A stretch of DNA of 64,000 bases from Parazoarcus communis SWub3 = DSM 12120 (GCF_003226565.1 NZ_QKOE01000003.1:186001-250000); one strand, 5' to 3'; numbered from the stretch's first letter, positions 1-12,500 are shown. Notes: a model not told the origin generated them from the sequence alone. Program-made: numbers and translations.

Positions 1-135
1 CCTGACGCTGCGCTGCGAAATGTCTGACAGCGTCTCCACTGTGGTACTCCCGTACCACCCACTCTCCCCACCCTCGTCGCAGACTTGCCCTGATGGCCAT
101 CAAGCGCCATCCACCACCCGACCGAGGAGACCGAC

Positions 136-714
136 ATGGGCAAGAAGATACTGATGATCTGCGGTGACTACTGCGAGGACTACGAAACCATGGTGCCGTT
201 CCAGACCCTGCTTGCGATCGGCCATACCGTACATGCGGTGTGTCCAGGCAAGAAGGCGGGCGACAGCATCGCCACCGCGGTTCATGATTTCGAGGGTGAC
301 CAGACCTACAGCGAAAAACGTGGACATAACTTTGCGCTGAATGCCAGCTTCGACGATATCGATGCCAGCCACTACGACGCGCTGGTGATTCCAGGTGGGC
401 GCGGGCCAGAGTACCTGCGGATGAACGACGCAGTCATTGCACTCATCCGTCACTTCTTCAGCACCAACAAGCCTGTGGCGGCAGTCTGCCATGGCGCCCA
501 GTTGCTGGCCGGCGCACGCGTGCTCGAAGGGCGCCTGTGCTCCGCCTACCCGGCCTGCCGTGCCGAGGTGGAACTGGCCGGCGGACGCTATGCCGACATT
601 CCCATTGACCAGGCAGTCACCGACGGCAATCTGGTCACCGCCCCCGCCTGGCCTGCCCACCCTGCCTGGCTGAGCCAGTTCATCGCACTACTGGGCACCC
701 GGATCAGCCACTGA
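136..714 (+). CDS. DJ-1/PfpI family protein
   Basis: A 192-residue single-domain protein of the DJ-1/PfpI (class I glutamine amidotransferase-like) superfamily. The nucleophile elbow AAVCHG places the likely reactive cysteine at residue 118. The acidic partner region is seen as VIPGGRGPEYL around residue 85-95. Members include proteases, glyoxalases and stress chaperones, so the substrate cannot be read from the sequence. The length is normal for a stand-alone member. The start is preceded by GAGGAG at a good distance. It is the last chromosomal gene before the left copy of the 60-bp repeat that bounds the RTX island, so before insertion it was probably followed directly by the ribbon-helix-helix gene now at 18.9 kb. 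Confidence 0.9.
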   Translation: MGKKILMICGDYCEDYETMVPFQTLLAIGHTVHAVCPGKKAGDSIATAVHDFEGDQTYSEKRGHNFALNASFDDIDASHYDALVIPGGRGPEYLRMNDAVIALIRHFFSTNKPVAAVCHGAQLLAGARVLEGRLCSAYPACRAEVELAGGRYADIPIDQAVTDGNLVTAPAWPAHPAWLSQFIALLGTRISH

Positions 715-754
715 GCACACCGCGCCCGGAGCACGACAGGCATGTCGTCTCCGG

Positions 755-814
755 GCATTGCCGCATCATTCGACTACAATCGAATGACCGAGCCGCCAAG
801 GACCGTGCGATGTG
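755..814. repeat. Left 60-bp direct repeat bounding the RTX island
   Basis: This 60-bp segment matches 18850-18909 at 59 of 60 positions (the difference is a765 against g18860). It contains the inverted repeat CATTCGA/TCGAATG (767-773 and 780-786) around a TACAAT hexamer, and ends just past an ATG. In the right-hand copy this ATG starts a ribbon-helix-helix gene. Here it opens only a 14-codon frame (810-854) that stops early. The sequence therefore looks like the duplicated promoter and start of that gene, left behind when about 18 kb was inserted. Confidence 0.85.
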
Positions 815-854
815 GCGGTTTTTCAATCTACGCAATGAAGATCATCCATCGTAG
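810..854 (+). pseudogene. Start-codon remnant of the ribbon-helix-helix gene
   Basis: The repeat carries the promoter region and ATG of the downstream ribbon-helix-helix gene, but coding diverges at the second codon (TGG instead of TGC) and reaches TAG after 14 codons. It probably encodes nothing functional and marks the left junction of the inserted RTX island. Confidence 0.5.
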
Positions 855-969
855 GGCAACAGCAGGGGCCATCACATCCATCAGACCAGCAACATTGACA
901 CTGCACAGTCAGACGCCGCTCTGAGCCCCTGGACTCCAAACTGTTAGAACGGCAGAAGACAACACATTG

Positions 970-2337
970 TCATCGCTCCCGGCCAGCCTCGTGCCAAGCC
1001 TTTTTTACGGGTGACAACAGGTACTCAGCCACCGTTCGGTTTCCCAGCAAGATTTCTGCCGTCGTCTGCATGCCCACTGATAAACCGTACTTCACACCCT
1101 CAACCTCCAGCCCGCTTGCATCGACTGCGACCAAAGCCTTGTATCGCAAAGGACGCTGACCAGCGCCGTACAAACCTTTGTCGCGAGCCTCATCTTCACT
1201 TTGAGCATCGGCACTGACATGTTCGACAGTGCCTTGCCCCATGCCGTACTTCTGAAAAGAATAAGGCGCAAACTTCAGCTTGACAGTCTGCCCCTCGCGC
1301 ACGAAGCCGATATCTTCATTCGAAATCCAAACCTCGGCCTTGAGACTCTCATCGCTTGGAACCAGACTAGCCAGTACGGTACCAGGCTGCACTACCGTAC
1401 CAGCCGTATGGGTCGCCAGATCCTTGATCACGCCATCCTGCGGGGCTTTCAACTCCAGCAACTGACGCCGGTGTAGCTGCTTTTCCTTTTCCTTGGCCAG
1501 TTTGTCAATCTGAGCCTGTACCTCATGGCGCTCGGCATGCAACTGCCGGATGTGATCTGCTTCGATCTGCTCAAGCCTTTTCTGAGACTGGTCAATGCTG
1601 GCATGGGCGGCAGCGATCAGATGACCCTGTGTCACCAACTCCTGTTCCTTCTCGATGCGCTCGCGCCGCTTGTCAGAACCCATCAGACCTCCAGCAAAAC
1701 CTTCTGCAACCAAGCGCTGATAGGCCCGATCCTGTTCCCGGTAATGTGGGAGCACAGCCTCGAGCCGCTCTTTCTGCTGGCGGGCTGCAGCCAGTTCCTG
1801 CTGCGCCCTGAGCAAACGACTTCGCTCCTCAGCCAGCGTCGCGGCCAAGGCATTGAGGTTTGCCTGGTATTGCGCGCCGGTCTCACGCACGAGCGCCGCA
1901 GACACCAACATGTCCGGCGCGAAAGGCATACCGCCGAGTTCCGCATCAATGCGGGCAAGCACAAGCCGCTTACGGTCGTACTCGGTATTGATTGCCTCCA
2001 GATCCGCGCTGGTAACCAACGCATCCATCCGCATCAGAATCTGTCCTGCACGCACCCTCTCACCCTCGCGCACAAGAATCTCATTGATGATGCCAGCCTC
2101 CGGGGGCTGCACGATCTTGAGGTAGCTGGCGGACACGAGTTTGCCATCAGCAACGGCAACAATGTCCAGGCGCCCGACGAGCGACCAGACCAGCAAAAAC
2201 GCCAGTAGCCCCAACAGCGTCCACAACACCCACAGCCCTTGCGGGTGGGGTGCCGTGTGCTGCAATCGGATCAGCGGTGGGTGAAAATCGATATGGCTCA
2301 CATGACTATATTGAGCAAGAGATTTCATTGAGTACAT
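970..2337 (-). CDS. Type I secretion membrane fusion protein, HlyD family
   Basis: A 455-residue periplasmic adaptor that links the inner-membrane ABC exporter to an outer-membrane TolC-type channel. It has a short cytoplasmic N-terminus, one membrane segment at about residues 34-56 (GLWVLWTLLGLLAFLLVW), a biotinyl/lipoyl-like half around residues 75-110, a long Glu/Gln/Arg-rich coiled coil (about 115-300), the second lipoyl half (LKAPQDGVIKDL) and a beta-barrel C-terminus ending in the family-typical EYLLSPVKKAWHE. It is last in the minus-strand set, 24 bp after the glycosyltransferase, and about 14 kb from its partner ATPase. No TolC homologue lies in the window. An internal ATG at 2328 is an alternative start. 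Confidence 0.93.
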   Translation of the reverse strand: MYSMKSLAQYSHVSHIDFHPPLIRLQHTAPHPQGLWVLWTLLGLLAFLLVWSLVGRLDIVAVADGKLVSASYLKIVQPPEAGIINEILVREGERVRAGQILMRMDALVTSADLEAINTEYDRKRLVLARIDAELGGMPFAPDMLVSAALVRETGAQYQANLNALAATLAEERSRLLRAQQELAAARQQKERLEAVLPHYREQDRAYQRLVAEGFAGGLMGSDKRRERIEKEQELVTQGHLIAAAHASIDQSQKRLEQIEADHIRQLHAERHEVQAQIDKLAKEKEKQLHRRQLLELKAPQDGVIKDLATHTAGTVVQPGTVLASLVPSDESLKAEVWISNEDIGFVREGQTVKLKFAPYSFQKYGMGQGTVEHVSADAQSEDEARDKGLYGAGQRPLRYKALVAVDASGLEVEGVKYGLSVGMQTTAEILLGNRTVAEYLLSPVKKAWHEAGRER

Positions 2338-2361
2338 GTCTTTTAAGGATTCAGAGTATCG

Positions 2362-3588
2362 CTAGCCGGCTGGTGAAACGCCTCGCTCCGGGGCTACCAA
2401 GGCACATTGCTCGATCGCGGCCACCGTCAGATCGACAGCCATTTGCGGCTCGAAGTCTCGGTAACGCAATGCGAAGGAGCGGGCGGCCTGACGCTCGGAC
2501 GACGCTTCAAGCAAGCGCCTTGCAGCCGCGGCCACACCCTCTACATCAAGCTGTCCGGCCAGCAACCTCCCAGCCCCCAGAGCCTCAACCCGATGTGCCA
2601 AGAGCGCCTGTTCGACATAACGCGGACGCATTAGCAGTGGTACCCCCGCAAGCAACGCCTGGGTCGAAAAACCGGAGCTGCCATAACTGACGGCTATATC
2701 AGCCCGCTGCAACAGGGGAGGCAACGCCAGCGGCGTCAGCGCTATGCGCAGACGCCGTGTTGCGTAATGCCTCGCCGCGACTACACTCCATCCAGGCGTA
2801 ACGCACAAGACCTCGGCATCCAACCTTGCGAGCGCCCGCACAATGGCTGAAAAGCCAGGCACATCCGGGCGCAGATAGAGCAGGACACGAGGACAATCCT
2901 TTCCTTGCCAACCGACGCGCGCACACTCGGGTAGCGTGACGATGGGCCCAAGGTATCTACCATCAGGTCTCACACCACAGTGATCCAGCTCAGCGAAAGT
3001 ACTTAACACATCCTGGGAGCCAAATAGCTCACGCATCCGTGCAGCCCTCTTGACACCGACAAGATGCTGGGCGGCTTCGGTCACTCGATCAAGCCGCACT
3101 TCAGCATTGCGCGTCATTTCCTCGGTCACGACGTCCCAGGGCCGAATCGACGGCCAGGGTGAAACAGGCGGCGGAACCGCAAACCCCGTGCCCACGGCGA
3201 TATGAGGCACACCACCCCCACGCGCGGCCAAAAGCGCAGTGGGGGCATGATCACCAACCAATACATCAGGACACACCAGAGAAAAAATACTTCGCCAGGC
3301 ATGAAGCCGAGCAGCCACAGCCTGAACGTCCGCAAAACCCGCGTGAAGCAAAACATCGGCGTAATTGACAGGCTCCATGCGCGCTACAGAGCGTTGCGCT
3401 GGCCGTGGAGCGGTCTGGGGCGCAGCCAACACGGTAAGACCAGGAACAGTCCCGCCCGGCAGGCACACGTCCTTGAGGACCAGGGTTACCATATGTCCGC
3501 GTTCGCGAAGCCCCTCGGCCAACCGAAGACAGCGTGCGAGGTGACCAAAGGCCTCTCCCAGCTCCCAGGCGATCAGTACGCGTGCCAT
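2362..3588 (-). CDS. GT-B fold glycosyltransferase (MGT/UGT-like)
   Basis: A 408-residue protein resembling the glycosyltransferase 1/28 (UGT/MGT-like) group. The N-terminus is a Rossmann strand with a glycine/histidine loop (WELGEAFGHLAR), and the C-terminal donor-binding half shows YGSSGFSTQALLAGVPLLM, the usual nucleotide-sugar pocket position. No membrane segment or signal peptide is seen, so it should act in the cytosol. It begins only 6 bp after the RTX gene stop and precedes hlyD, so it is probably co-translated with the exporter components. The inferred job is to glycosylate the RTX protein or a ligand before export, but the acceptor cannot be shown from sequence. Confidence 0.8.
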   Translation of the reverse strand: MARVLIAWELGEAFGHLARCLRLAEGLRERGHMVTLVLKDVCLPGGTVPGLTVLAAPQTAPRPAQRSVARMEPVNYADVLLHAGFADVQAVAARLHAWRSIFSLVCPDVLVGDHAPTALLAARGGGVPHIAVGTGFAVPPPVSPWPSIRPWDVVTEEMTRNAEVRLDRVTEAAQHLVGVKRAARMRELFGSQDVLSTFAELDHCGVRPDGRYLGPIVTLPECARVGWQGKDCPRVLLYLRPDVPGFSAIVRALARLDAEVLCVTPGWSVVAARHYATRRLRIALTPLALPPLLQRADIAVSYGSSGFSTQALLAGVPLLMRPRYVEQALLAHRVEALGAGRLLAGQLDVEGVAAAARRLLEASSERQAARSFALRYRDFEPQMAVDLTVAAIEQCALVAPERGVSPAG

Positions 3589-3594
3589 ACCGAA

Positions 3595-6500
3595 TCAGTT
3601 ACCAGGGGCAGCCAAGCCTTCGCGCAACCCCGCGAACCCCTTCAGCTGGCTCCCCACAGCCAGGCCCACGGCATCGCTGTTTGCACGAAGCGTCACCGTA
3701 TTGGCGGAAAGCAACCCCGCCAAGCCAGTGATATCGGCCCCCAGAGCCTTACCCTTCCACAAGGACGCCTCTTGCCGCTCTGTATCCAGACGGCTCAGGG
3801 CGTGAAGCAGGTCCTGCCAGTGTGCCTCCATCGCCGCGCCGCTGCTTGGGGACGTGACCACCCCACTCTCTGCTGCGGGGGGTGAAAGCCAACGCTCAAA
3901 CCAGCGCGCGTCCAGCAGGCTCACGGAAGCATGACTGACCGCTGTCTTGGTATCCAACTTGAAACCATCCAGAAAGCGATCGAGCAGATCCTCCTGCTTG
4001 CCTTTGTTAACGGGGTTTCCTTGGCTCGTCTCAGCACTGTCGTTCTGGTTCGCCACCTGACCCGGCAGAGGAGCACCAGCGCCGTTGCCGACGCCTTCGC
4101 TACCCCTTGACGCGGCAGGCAATACGGTCTTGTTGCCGATACGGACTTGAAACACGTCAGAGGCCGTTGAGTAAACACCGTGACCATCAGTGGCCACCAC
4201 TTTGACATCGATCGCTGCGGTGGAGCCCGAAGGCACCGTGCCACTGAAAGTCTGCGCCACCGGGTCAAAAGCGAGCCAGGAAGGCAAGGCCCTACCATTG
4301 GACAGTGAAGCCGCGAAAGTCAGACTGTCGGTACGGTCGAGGTCCACAAAACTCCCTTCTGGCACCTGCCAGGAAAAAGCCTGGCCCTTGGCAAGTTGGA
4401 CATCACTCAAGGCCTTGACCAGCCTGGGCGCATCATTCGAGCCGCGGACCAACATGGCAAGCTCACCAGTGCTAGTGGCGACTCCATCGCTCGCGGTGTA
4501 GGTGAAGCGATCCACCACCTGCTGCCCGCCGGCCAGGCCCTGGACCTTGGCGGAAGCATTATTCAGCACATAGGCATAGCCACCATTGGACAGAAGAGCC
4601 AGCCAGCCGTACTCTCCTTGATGGAGGCCCGCATCGGTCACCTTGAGCTTATCGCCTTCCGGATCTCGATCATTCTTCAGCACATTACCCCAAGCAAAAA
4701 GCTTGCAGTCCTCGCTGACTTCACCGATGTCCTGTGTAGTGACCGGCGGCAGGTTACCGCTGGCTGCAACGGCAAAGACAAAGGTTTGGCTTGCTGACGA
4801 GCCTGCCAGATCAGTGGCATTTACCTGCAGGCTGAAGTCGCCAGCGACAGCGGGAGTGCCGCTGAAAGTGCCCGTCGCGACATCGAATGCAAGCCAAGCT
4901 GGCAGGGGGGCGCCACCGTCCAGTACTGCCGAGTAGGTGAGCACATCACCCACATCGACGTCGCGAAACGCGTCCTGCGGTAGTTGCCAGCTGACAGCCT
5001 CGCCAACCCGTCCGGTCTGATTGACGAGCAGCGCACCCACCTCCGGCGCATCATTGGTGTTCTGCACGGTGACGCGAAAGCTGTGCAGGGTCGAAGCGCC
5101 CAAGGCATCCATACCCTGAACGATGACATCAAATTCTCCTACGTCGTCGTTGTCCGGGGTGCCATAAAGCGTACGCTCAGCAGCATCGTATTTCAGCCAC
5201 TGGGGCAAGTTCGCATAGCCAGACACCATCACCCCGGTCAGAACGACATCGCCATCAGCGTCGATGAACAGGTCATCGGGCAGACGCAGGCTGAATGCCG
5301 AATCTTCCAGTGCAATCTGATCGGCAACGTGACTGACGAGTTCAGGTGCGCGGTTCATGAACTCGCGCAGGCTGACTGCCGTACCGTCAGCAAACTCAAG
5401 CGTGTCGATCACCGCCCCGCCTTCTGCCCCCGCCGGCGCATAGTTGGCAACCCTCACAACGTCACCATGGCCGCCGTAATGGATCAGCAGATCGTCGCCG
5501 TCAAGCTCGACTCGCACCTCCTCACGGAAGATGTCCGCGCCGAAGGTGAGCACGTTGCCGACTTCGGCATCCAGTCCATCCTCGATGACATCCTCGCCAT
5601 CCCCCAGATTGACCACGTAGGCGTCGCGTCCGGCACCGCCGCGCAATACGTCGTTGCCAACACCCCCCGTCAGCACATCATCGCCGCCACCGGCCTCCAG
5701 CACATCATCACCGTCATAGCCATAGAGACGGTCACCGACATCCGTGCCAGTCAGCAGATTGCCAGCGTTGTCGCCTTCAACCACGAAGGTCCAGGACACC
5801 AGCGTGGCATAGTCCACAATCGTGCCGTCGGCGAACTCGAAGCGGTCAATGGCGTGGGCCCCCAATACGTCCGCCGGGTTGAAGCCGGTCAGACGCACCA
5901 CATCACCTTCGCCACCGTAGGGAATGAGCAGCACATGGCCGCCGCTGACATCGACTTCAAAGCGCAGGCTGTTACGCAGTGCGTTCGGGTCGATGCCGGG
6001 ACCGAAGCGCAGTAAATTGCCGGCAGCCTCCTCGGCTACGTCGTCGATGGTGACCATACCGTCACCCAGATTCACCACGTAGATATCATTGCCGCTCTCT
6101 CCCGCCAGCCAGTCGCCACCAGGCGTGGCCTCAATCAAGTCGTTGCCGTCGCCGCCCCGGACACGGTCTGCCAGCACCGTGCCCTTGAGCGCATCGTCAC
6201 CCGCGGTGCCAGAAATGTCGAAACCGCGTTCCAGCAGTTGCTCGTAGCCGATCTCGTCACCATCGGGTCCGAAGCGGAAGCGCTCCACCGCGCGCGGCCC
6301 CAGTGGGTTCTCCGGATCGAAACCGGAGAGTCGAACGCGGTTGCCGGTGTTGTCGAGATCGAGGATCAGAAAGCCTTCGCGGTCGTAGGACAGGCGCACA
6401 TCGTCCAGCGTCGTCCCCTCGGGCAGCACCAGCACGTTCGGCGCGTCACCGTCCTCACTGTCGATGATGGTGTCTGTGCCGCCATCGGCATCGATGACAT

Positions 6501-9500
6501 AGACGTCACCACCGGCGCCGCCGCTTATCGTGTCATTGCCTGCGCGCCCCTCGATCCAGTCGGCAAGCCCCGTACCGGTCAATACGTCATCGTCCGGGGT
6601 GCCGATGATGCGCACCCCGCGCGCGAGCAAGTCGTCAAAGGACAGGCTCGCTCCCCACCAGGGCAGGCTGACCTCGGCCACAGGCGCTTGCATCCCCTGC
6701 GCGCGGGGGTCGAAGCCCGCAAACCGGATCATGTCGCCAGCTTCGTTCAGTTGCAGCAGCAGATCGCGCCCGTCAAACGCCAGGCGCAGATCGTCTGCAA
6801 TAAGATCGCCGGTCAGTTCGATACGGTTGACGTCCTGCTGGCGCCAGGTCTCGACGAGGGTCGTCTCCGTCGGACGAGCCCCCCAGTCCTTGTGAATGCG
6901 ATAGACGTCCGAACCTGTGCCACCCACCAGCCGATCCGCACCGCCGTTACCGGTCAGCACGTCATCGCCGTCACCGCCGATCAGGGTATCGGCAAACGCC
7001 GTGCCGATGAGCCAGCCGCCTTCATCGCCGGCAATCTCGGTCCTGCCCGTGGGCTCGATGGTCTCGGCCACGATCTCGGTGCCATCGTCGAAGCGGATGA
7101 TGTCCACCGAGCGTGTCTGGGTGGCACGGCTGGGTTCATAACCGCGCAGGATCACCCGATCGCCGGGGCGGCCCGCAAATTCGATCACCAGATCGCCGTT
7201 GCGCTCTGAGTAACGCAGGTCTTTCGGATGGATGCCGGGGCCAAAGCTGAGGATATTGGGTGCGTCATCGATAATGCTGCCCCCGTATCCACCACCGTAT
7301 CCACCCCCATACCCACCACCGTATCCACCCCAGTTCAAAATGCGATGATCGTCATCAATGACGACTTCGCCATGGCCCGGCAGGTATGTGTAGGTGTCGC
7401 CGCCCCATTCGCCATAGAGCTCGTCGCGGCCACTGCCGCCGGCGAGTGTATCCGCGCCCCAGCCGCCGTAGATCACATCGTTTCCCGCGCCGCCGTCGAG
7501 CATGTCGTCGCCGTCACCGCCGTAGATGAGGTCGTCGCCCTCGCCGCCGAAGATCGTGTCGCCCCCGGCCAGCCCCAGCACGACGTCATTGCCAGCACCA
7601 GCATCAAGCACATCGCCAGTGGGGGTGCCATAGAGTACGTCATCGCCGTCGGTCGGCACGTTGTTGGCGAGATTGGCCGCGGCGAACAGGTCGCCCGTCT
7701 GCCCATAGGCCACCGCTTCCAGTCCCCCCGCCGGAGCGACCTCGCCGGTCAGTTCGAAGCCGGCTCCATCGAATGCCAGGGGTGAATCCTTGGTGGCTCC
7801 GGGCAGTGCCGCACCGTTGGCCTGTAGCCAAGCGGCCAGATCGAAGATCCGCGTCCTGCCCTCTGTGTCGATGAACTGGATGCGCTCAAGATCGCCCGGC
7901 AGCTTATTGGCACGCACACCGTCAAGGGCGATCGCCCCACCTGCGCCCCCCTCGACCAACACGACCACGCGCCCGTCGCGATCCAGCACGACCGCGAGCA
8001 TGGCTGGTGTCACCGTGGAGCCGAACGACAGCGTATCCACCCCGTTGCCGGCTGTCAGCGTGTCATGACCGTCGCCGTAGTTAAAGACGATCACATCGTC
8101 GCCTTCTCCCGCGTCAATGCGGTCGTCGCCGGCTTCACCCGCGATCAGGTCATCGCCTTGGCCGGTATACACCGTATCGTTACCGGTGCCGGCCGAAACG
8201 AGGTCCTTGCCCGCAGCCAGACTGATGTAGTCGTCATTGCCGCGCGCCTGCACGATCACCGACTGGCCAGTGTAGTCGTTGATACTATCGTCGGCCTCGC
8301 TGCCCAGAATCGTTGCCGGCGCACCCTGATAGCGTTGCTGCCAGCCGATCTTGCCGCCATCGGCGTGCGCGATCACGTCGGCCAACGTCCACTCGGTACC
8401 CTCATCGAAGCGGAAACGCTGGATCGCGCCACGCCCCAGGTCGTCTCCGTGCTGGGTGGCCACGATCAGCGCATCGTTGCCACCAATACCGATCACCAGG
8501 TTGTAGTAGCCCACGTCGCCCGGCTGACTAATCAAGCCAATGCCCCCCAACTGCACCGACACATCCTCGGGCCGGATGCCCGGCGCAAACGCCACGGTGT
8601 CGTTGGCCACCGAGAGGCTTGCGCCCAGTGCGTGGTCCAGGCCCATGCCCGGCGCCAGAATATAGGTGTTGTTGCCCTCACCGCCATAGAGCCCGTCGCG
8701 ATCGGCGCCGCCGTCGAGTACGTCGTCGCCGGCTTCGCCGTATAGCGTGTCGTGGCCTGCACCGCCGGTCAGGACATCGTTGCCTTCACGGCCGTAGAGG
8801 ATGCTGTCCTTTCCGGTACCGGCCAGTACGTCATCGCCCGGTGAGCCGTGCAGAACCTCCGTCTCCTCACTCACATTGAGTTTGGTCAGTACGTCTTCTA
8901 TCGTGAGTTGCGCACCGTTGTCGAAGTCAAAGCGGTTGATGCGCTGCCAGCGGCTTAGCCAGTCCTTGATGCGGAGCGCATCGCCGGAGGCCGCGATGGT
9001 GGCAATGAGATCAGTGCCGTCACGGGTGAAGGCAACATCGTTCTGGCCGATACCCGGCTTGAACAGGACTCGGCCCTGGTTGTCCTCGATCACGTCCTGG
9101 CCATCGCCTACGCCAAAACGGTAGGTGTCATATCCGCCCAGATCATGGAAATGGTCGTCGCCCGCGCCTCCCTCCAACACGTCGTCCAAATAGCTGCCGA
9201 CGATGACGTCATCTCCCGCGGTCGCTGCCTGCGCCCGGGCAGCCAGATCGGACCGATTCCATACCGTGCCGTCGGCGAAACGCAGTTGCTCGATGCCGAC
9301 TTCGTTGGACCAGGTGCCGGCCTGGCCGCGCACGGTCAGCCGGCTGCCGTCGGACAGCATGACGGCCATGTCGCCTTGCACCGTCCAGCGCACGGTGACG
9401 TCGGTGGGGGCGATGCCGGCGCCCAGTTCCACCACGTCCTCACCGGCGGTGTGATCTTCGACGATCACATCCTGGCCGTAACCCGAGCCAAAACGGTAGG

Positions 9501-12500
9501 TATCCGACCCAGAGCCGCCTTCCAGCATGTCGTCGCCCGCACCACCATCCAGCGTGTCATCTCCCCCCAAGCCAATCAGCCGGTCCTTTCCCGCCCCGCC
9601 TTCGATCACGTCGTCGCGATCATTGAAGCCGCGCAACTCGTCGTCGCCCGCTTCGCCCAAGAGGCTGCGGAACTTGATCGTCTCTGCATCCCACACCGTG
9701 TCGTCGGCGAAGACGATTTCCTCAACCGCATGACGCTTACTCTCGTTGAAGTGGTTCCGGACCGTGAGCATTTCGCCAGTGTCGCGGATTGTGAGCTTCA
9801 GGTCATCGGAGGTCTGCCAGCCGTTGACCGTACGTACCCGCTCCAGCCGCACGTCATCCGGGGTGACACCGGCTTTCAATTCGATGCGGTCGGTCTCATC
9901 CGGCAGCCATGAGTCCTCGATGATGGTATCGTTTCCGTCACCGCGGCCGAAGCGGTAGGAGTCGCCTTCGGCATTCCCGTCGTAGACCTCATTGTTCCAG
10001 CCGACGGTTCCGCCGCCACGCAGCACATCGTTGCCGGCGCCACCGTCGAGTGCATCACGCCCGGCACCGCCGAGCAACACGTCATCCCCACCCTGCCCGA
10101 TCAGCACGTCATCGTCCCGCGAGCCGACAATGGTCTCAGCGTCTTCGCTGCCGGCGAAGAGGGTCGCTCGCACGTCGGCAAAGGACAGCACCGTGCCGTC
10201 TTCAAACGCGATGCGCTCGATCAGCCACGGCCCGTTCTCCCCTCGCCAGTCTTCGTCAAAATACCGTTTGAGCGTCACTTGGTCGCTGCTGTCACGGATG
10301 GCCAGCACCAGATCGTTGCCGCTACGGATGAGCTTCACGTCCGCAGGTGCCACCCCTTCCTTGAAACGCAGGGTGTCGGTGTTGCCGGCGGTGGCGTCCC
10401 CATCGAGCACCGTATCCTGGCCGTCACCTCGGCCGAAGAGGTAGGTGTCGTCGCCGTTGGCGGAGATGATGGGCGTGGTATTGCGCTCGACACGGTACTG
10501 CCCATCCTCGTAGATCCTGCTCCAGCCCGCGCTGCCGATCAGCACATCGTCGCCTGCGCCGCCGTCGATCACGTCGTCGCCTGCGCCGCCGATCAACGTG
10601 TCGTTGCCCGCCAGGCCGGTAAGGGAGTCGCCTACGCTGGAACCATGGATCACATCGTCACCGTCGGTGGCTGCCGCCACGGTGGCACGCAGCGCGTCTT
10701 CGTGGCGCCATACCGTACCGTCGTCGAAGACGTATTGACCGATGCCATTACTGCCCCACCAACGGCCATTGGCTGGCACCCTGAGCGTGTCGCCGGTGTC
10801 GGTGACGGTAATGGTTAAGTCTTCATTGTGGTCGACTGTCACCCGGATGTCCGCAGGGCTGAGCCCCACCAGGCGGACGCTGTCGCGCCGTACACCGTTC
10901 TCTGCATAATCGCTGATGATGTCACGGCCAAAGCCGCGTCCGAAGACGTAGGTATCGGCACCGGCCTCACCATAAAGCACATCGTCGCCCGCGCCGCCGG
11001 AGATCAGATCGTCGCCGCTGCCGCCGTAAATGACGTCATCGCCCCCCCGACCAAACAGCCGGTCATTGCCGTTGTAACCATAAAGGTGGTCATTGCCCTC
11101 GCTCGCCAGCACAATGTCGGCACCACTGGTGAGGCCGGCGTACTCACCGTCCCCGGTGAGGGTGCGGACCTTGAACTCATTGAGCAGTGCCACAATGCCC
11201 GCTGTCTGAGGCAGAGTTTCGATGAAGCTGTCGAAGTCGGTAAGGCCCATCCAGTTGGTGCCCGAGAGGAAGCCGCTGGCGTATTTGTCCAGGTCGAGCA
11301 GGTCGGCCAGATAATTCTCGGGGTCAACTGCACGCTTGTCGGCAAGCATCTCGTTGAGTGGCGTGGCATCCAATCGCAGGCCCTGTTCATCGAAGACCAG
11401 TTCGATCCGATCCAGGTAGGGCTTGAGCCGGGTTTGCAGCACCAGACTGGCATAGACCGACTCGGCAAGGCTGTCGTAAGCCTGCTGCAGCAGATCAAGC
11501 TGAGCCTGCGCGAAACTGATTCGCAAGGTTGGCAAGGCGCCAATCGCCACCGCCCCCGAACCACTGCCGCTATTGCTTGACCCTGCAGAGAGGGTCAAGC
11601 CCCAGTTGGCGCCACTCGTCTGGCTTTTTTGCGTGGGCAGGTTGAAGAAGTACTGGCCGTTGAAGGCTTCGAGCACATGGAGCTTGCGGCCCCAGTCGGC
11701 AATCAACGTGCGGTAGCGCTCGGTGAGATAAGGACCCTCGGCATCCGTCATCAACACATTGCCTACGCTACCCGTGGATGCGGCCACAAAGGCGACGCCG
11801 TCGATGTTGGTCGAGCGGCTGACGTTGCCAAAGGCGTCATACTGGATGCGGTACTGGCCGCCCGCGCGTTGCTCCAGGCTGTCCATGCCCGAGCTCGCGG
11901 CCCAGGCGGCAATCAAGGGGTCCAGCAGGGCCCTCTGCTCGGCACGGGTGGTGGCAGACTGAAACTGCGCCACCATCCCGGCCAGGCTGTCGGACAGGGT
12001 GGCGGCCTGTTGCAGCTCACGCACCGCACCCGAGCCCTGCAGGGTCGGTAGCCCCTGCAGGGCTTCGGGCACGTCGATCTGCTCGGCAAAGCGCGTATTG
12101 AAGGTGTCGGTGGCGAACTGAAACTCCCCCATGGCTGCGGTACTGCCGTCGGCGCGAGTGAAGTGGCCTTCGCGGGTCAGCTTGTTGCCGTTGGAGAGGG
12201 ACTGGTTCTTGACGGTGTTGGCCAGGCTAAGCGATACGATGCCTGCTTCCGCCAAGGCGATGAGTTCGCCAGCGCCGGTTTGCCCGTTCTGGTCGGCGTC
12301 CTTCCAGAGTTTCAAGTCGGCGAAGGCCGGGTCGGACGCATCGATGATGCCGTCGCCGTTTTCGTCCAGCGCCCCGAGGGCGGCAAAGCCGTTGGGGGCC
12401 AAGGTGCCATTGGGCAGCGGGGTGAAATCGCCAAACAACTCGGCGCCGGTGTCGATGGTGCCGTTGGCGTTGCGGTCCCACACCAGAAGGGCGTCGTTCG

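Noticed and set aside
41-58. Hairpin GTGGTA-CTCCCG-TACCAC near the window start
   Set aside because: Too short and without a T-run. It may belong to an upstream gene not in the window, so no claim is made.
742-924. A 60-codon plus-strand ORF over the left direct repeat
   Set aside because: It begins in intergenic DNA and runs out of frame with the ribbon-helix-helix start. It is an accident of the repeat.
4984-7209. Several long plus-strand ORFs opposite the RTX gene
   Set aside because: They are antisense shadows of the repetitive GC-rich RTX coding sequence, with no ribosome sites and compositions that follow the GGxGxD repeats.
7284-7331. Short repeats considered as a CRISPR array
   Set aside because: The repeats are contiguous 12-bp units inside a reading frame, with no spacers and no cas genes in the window.
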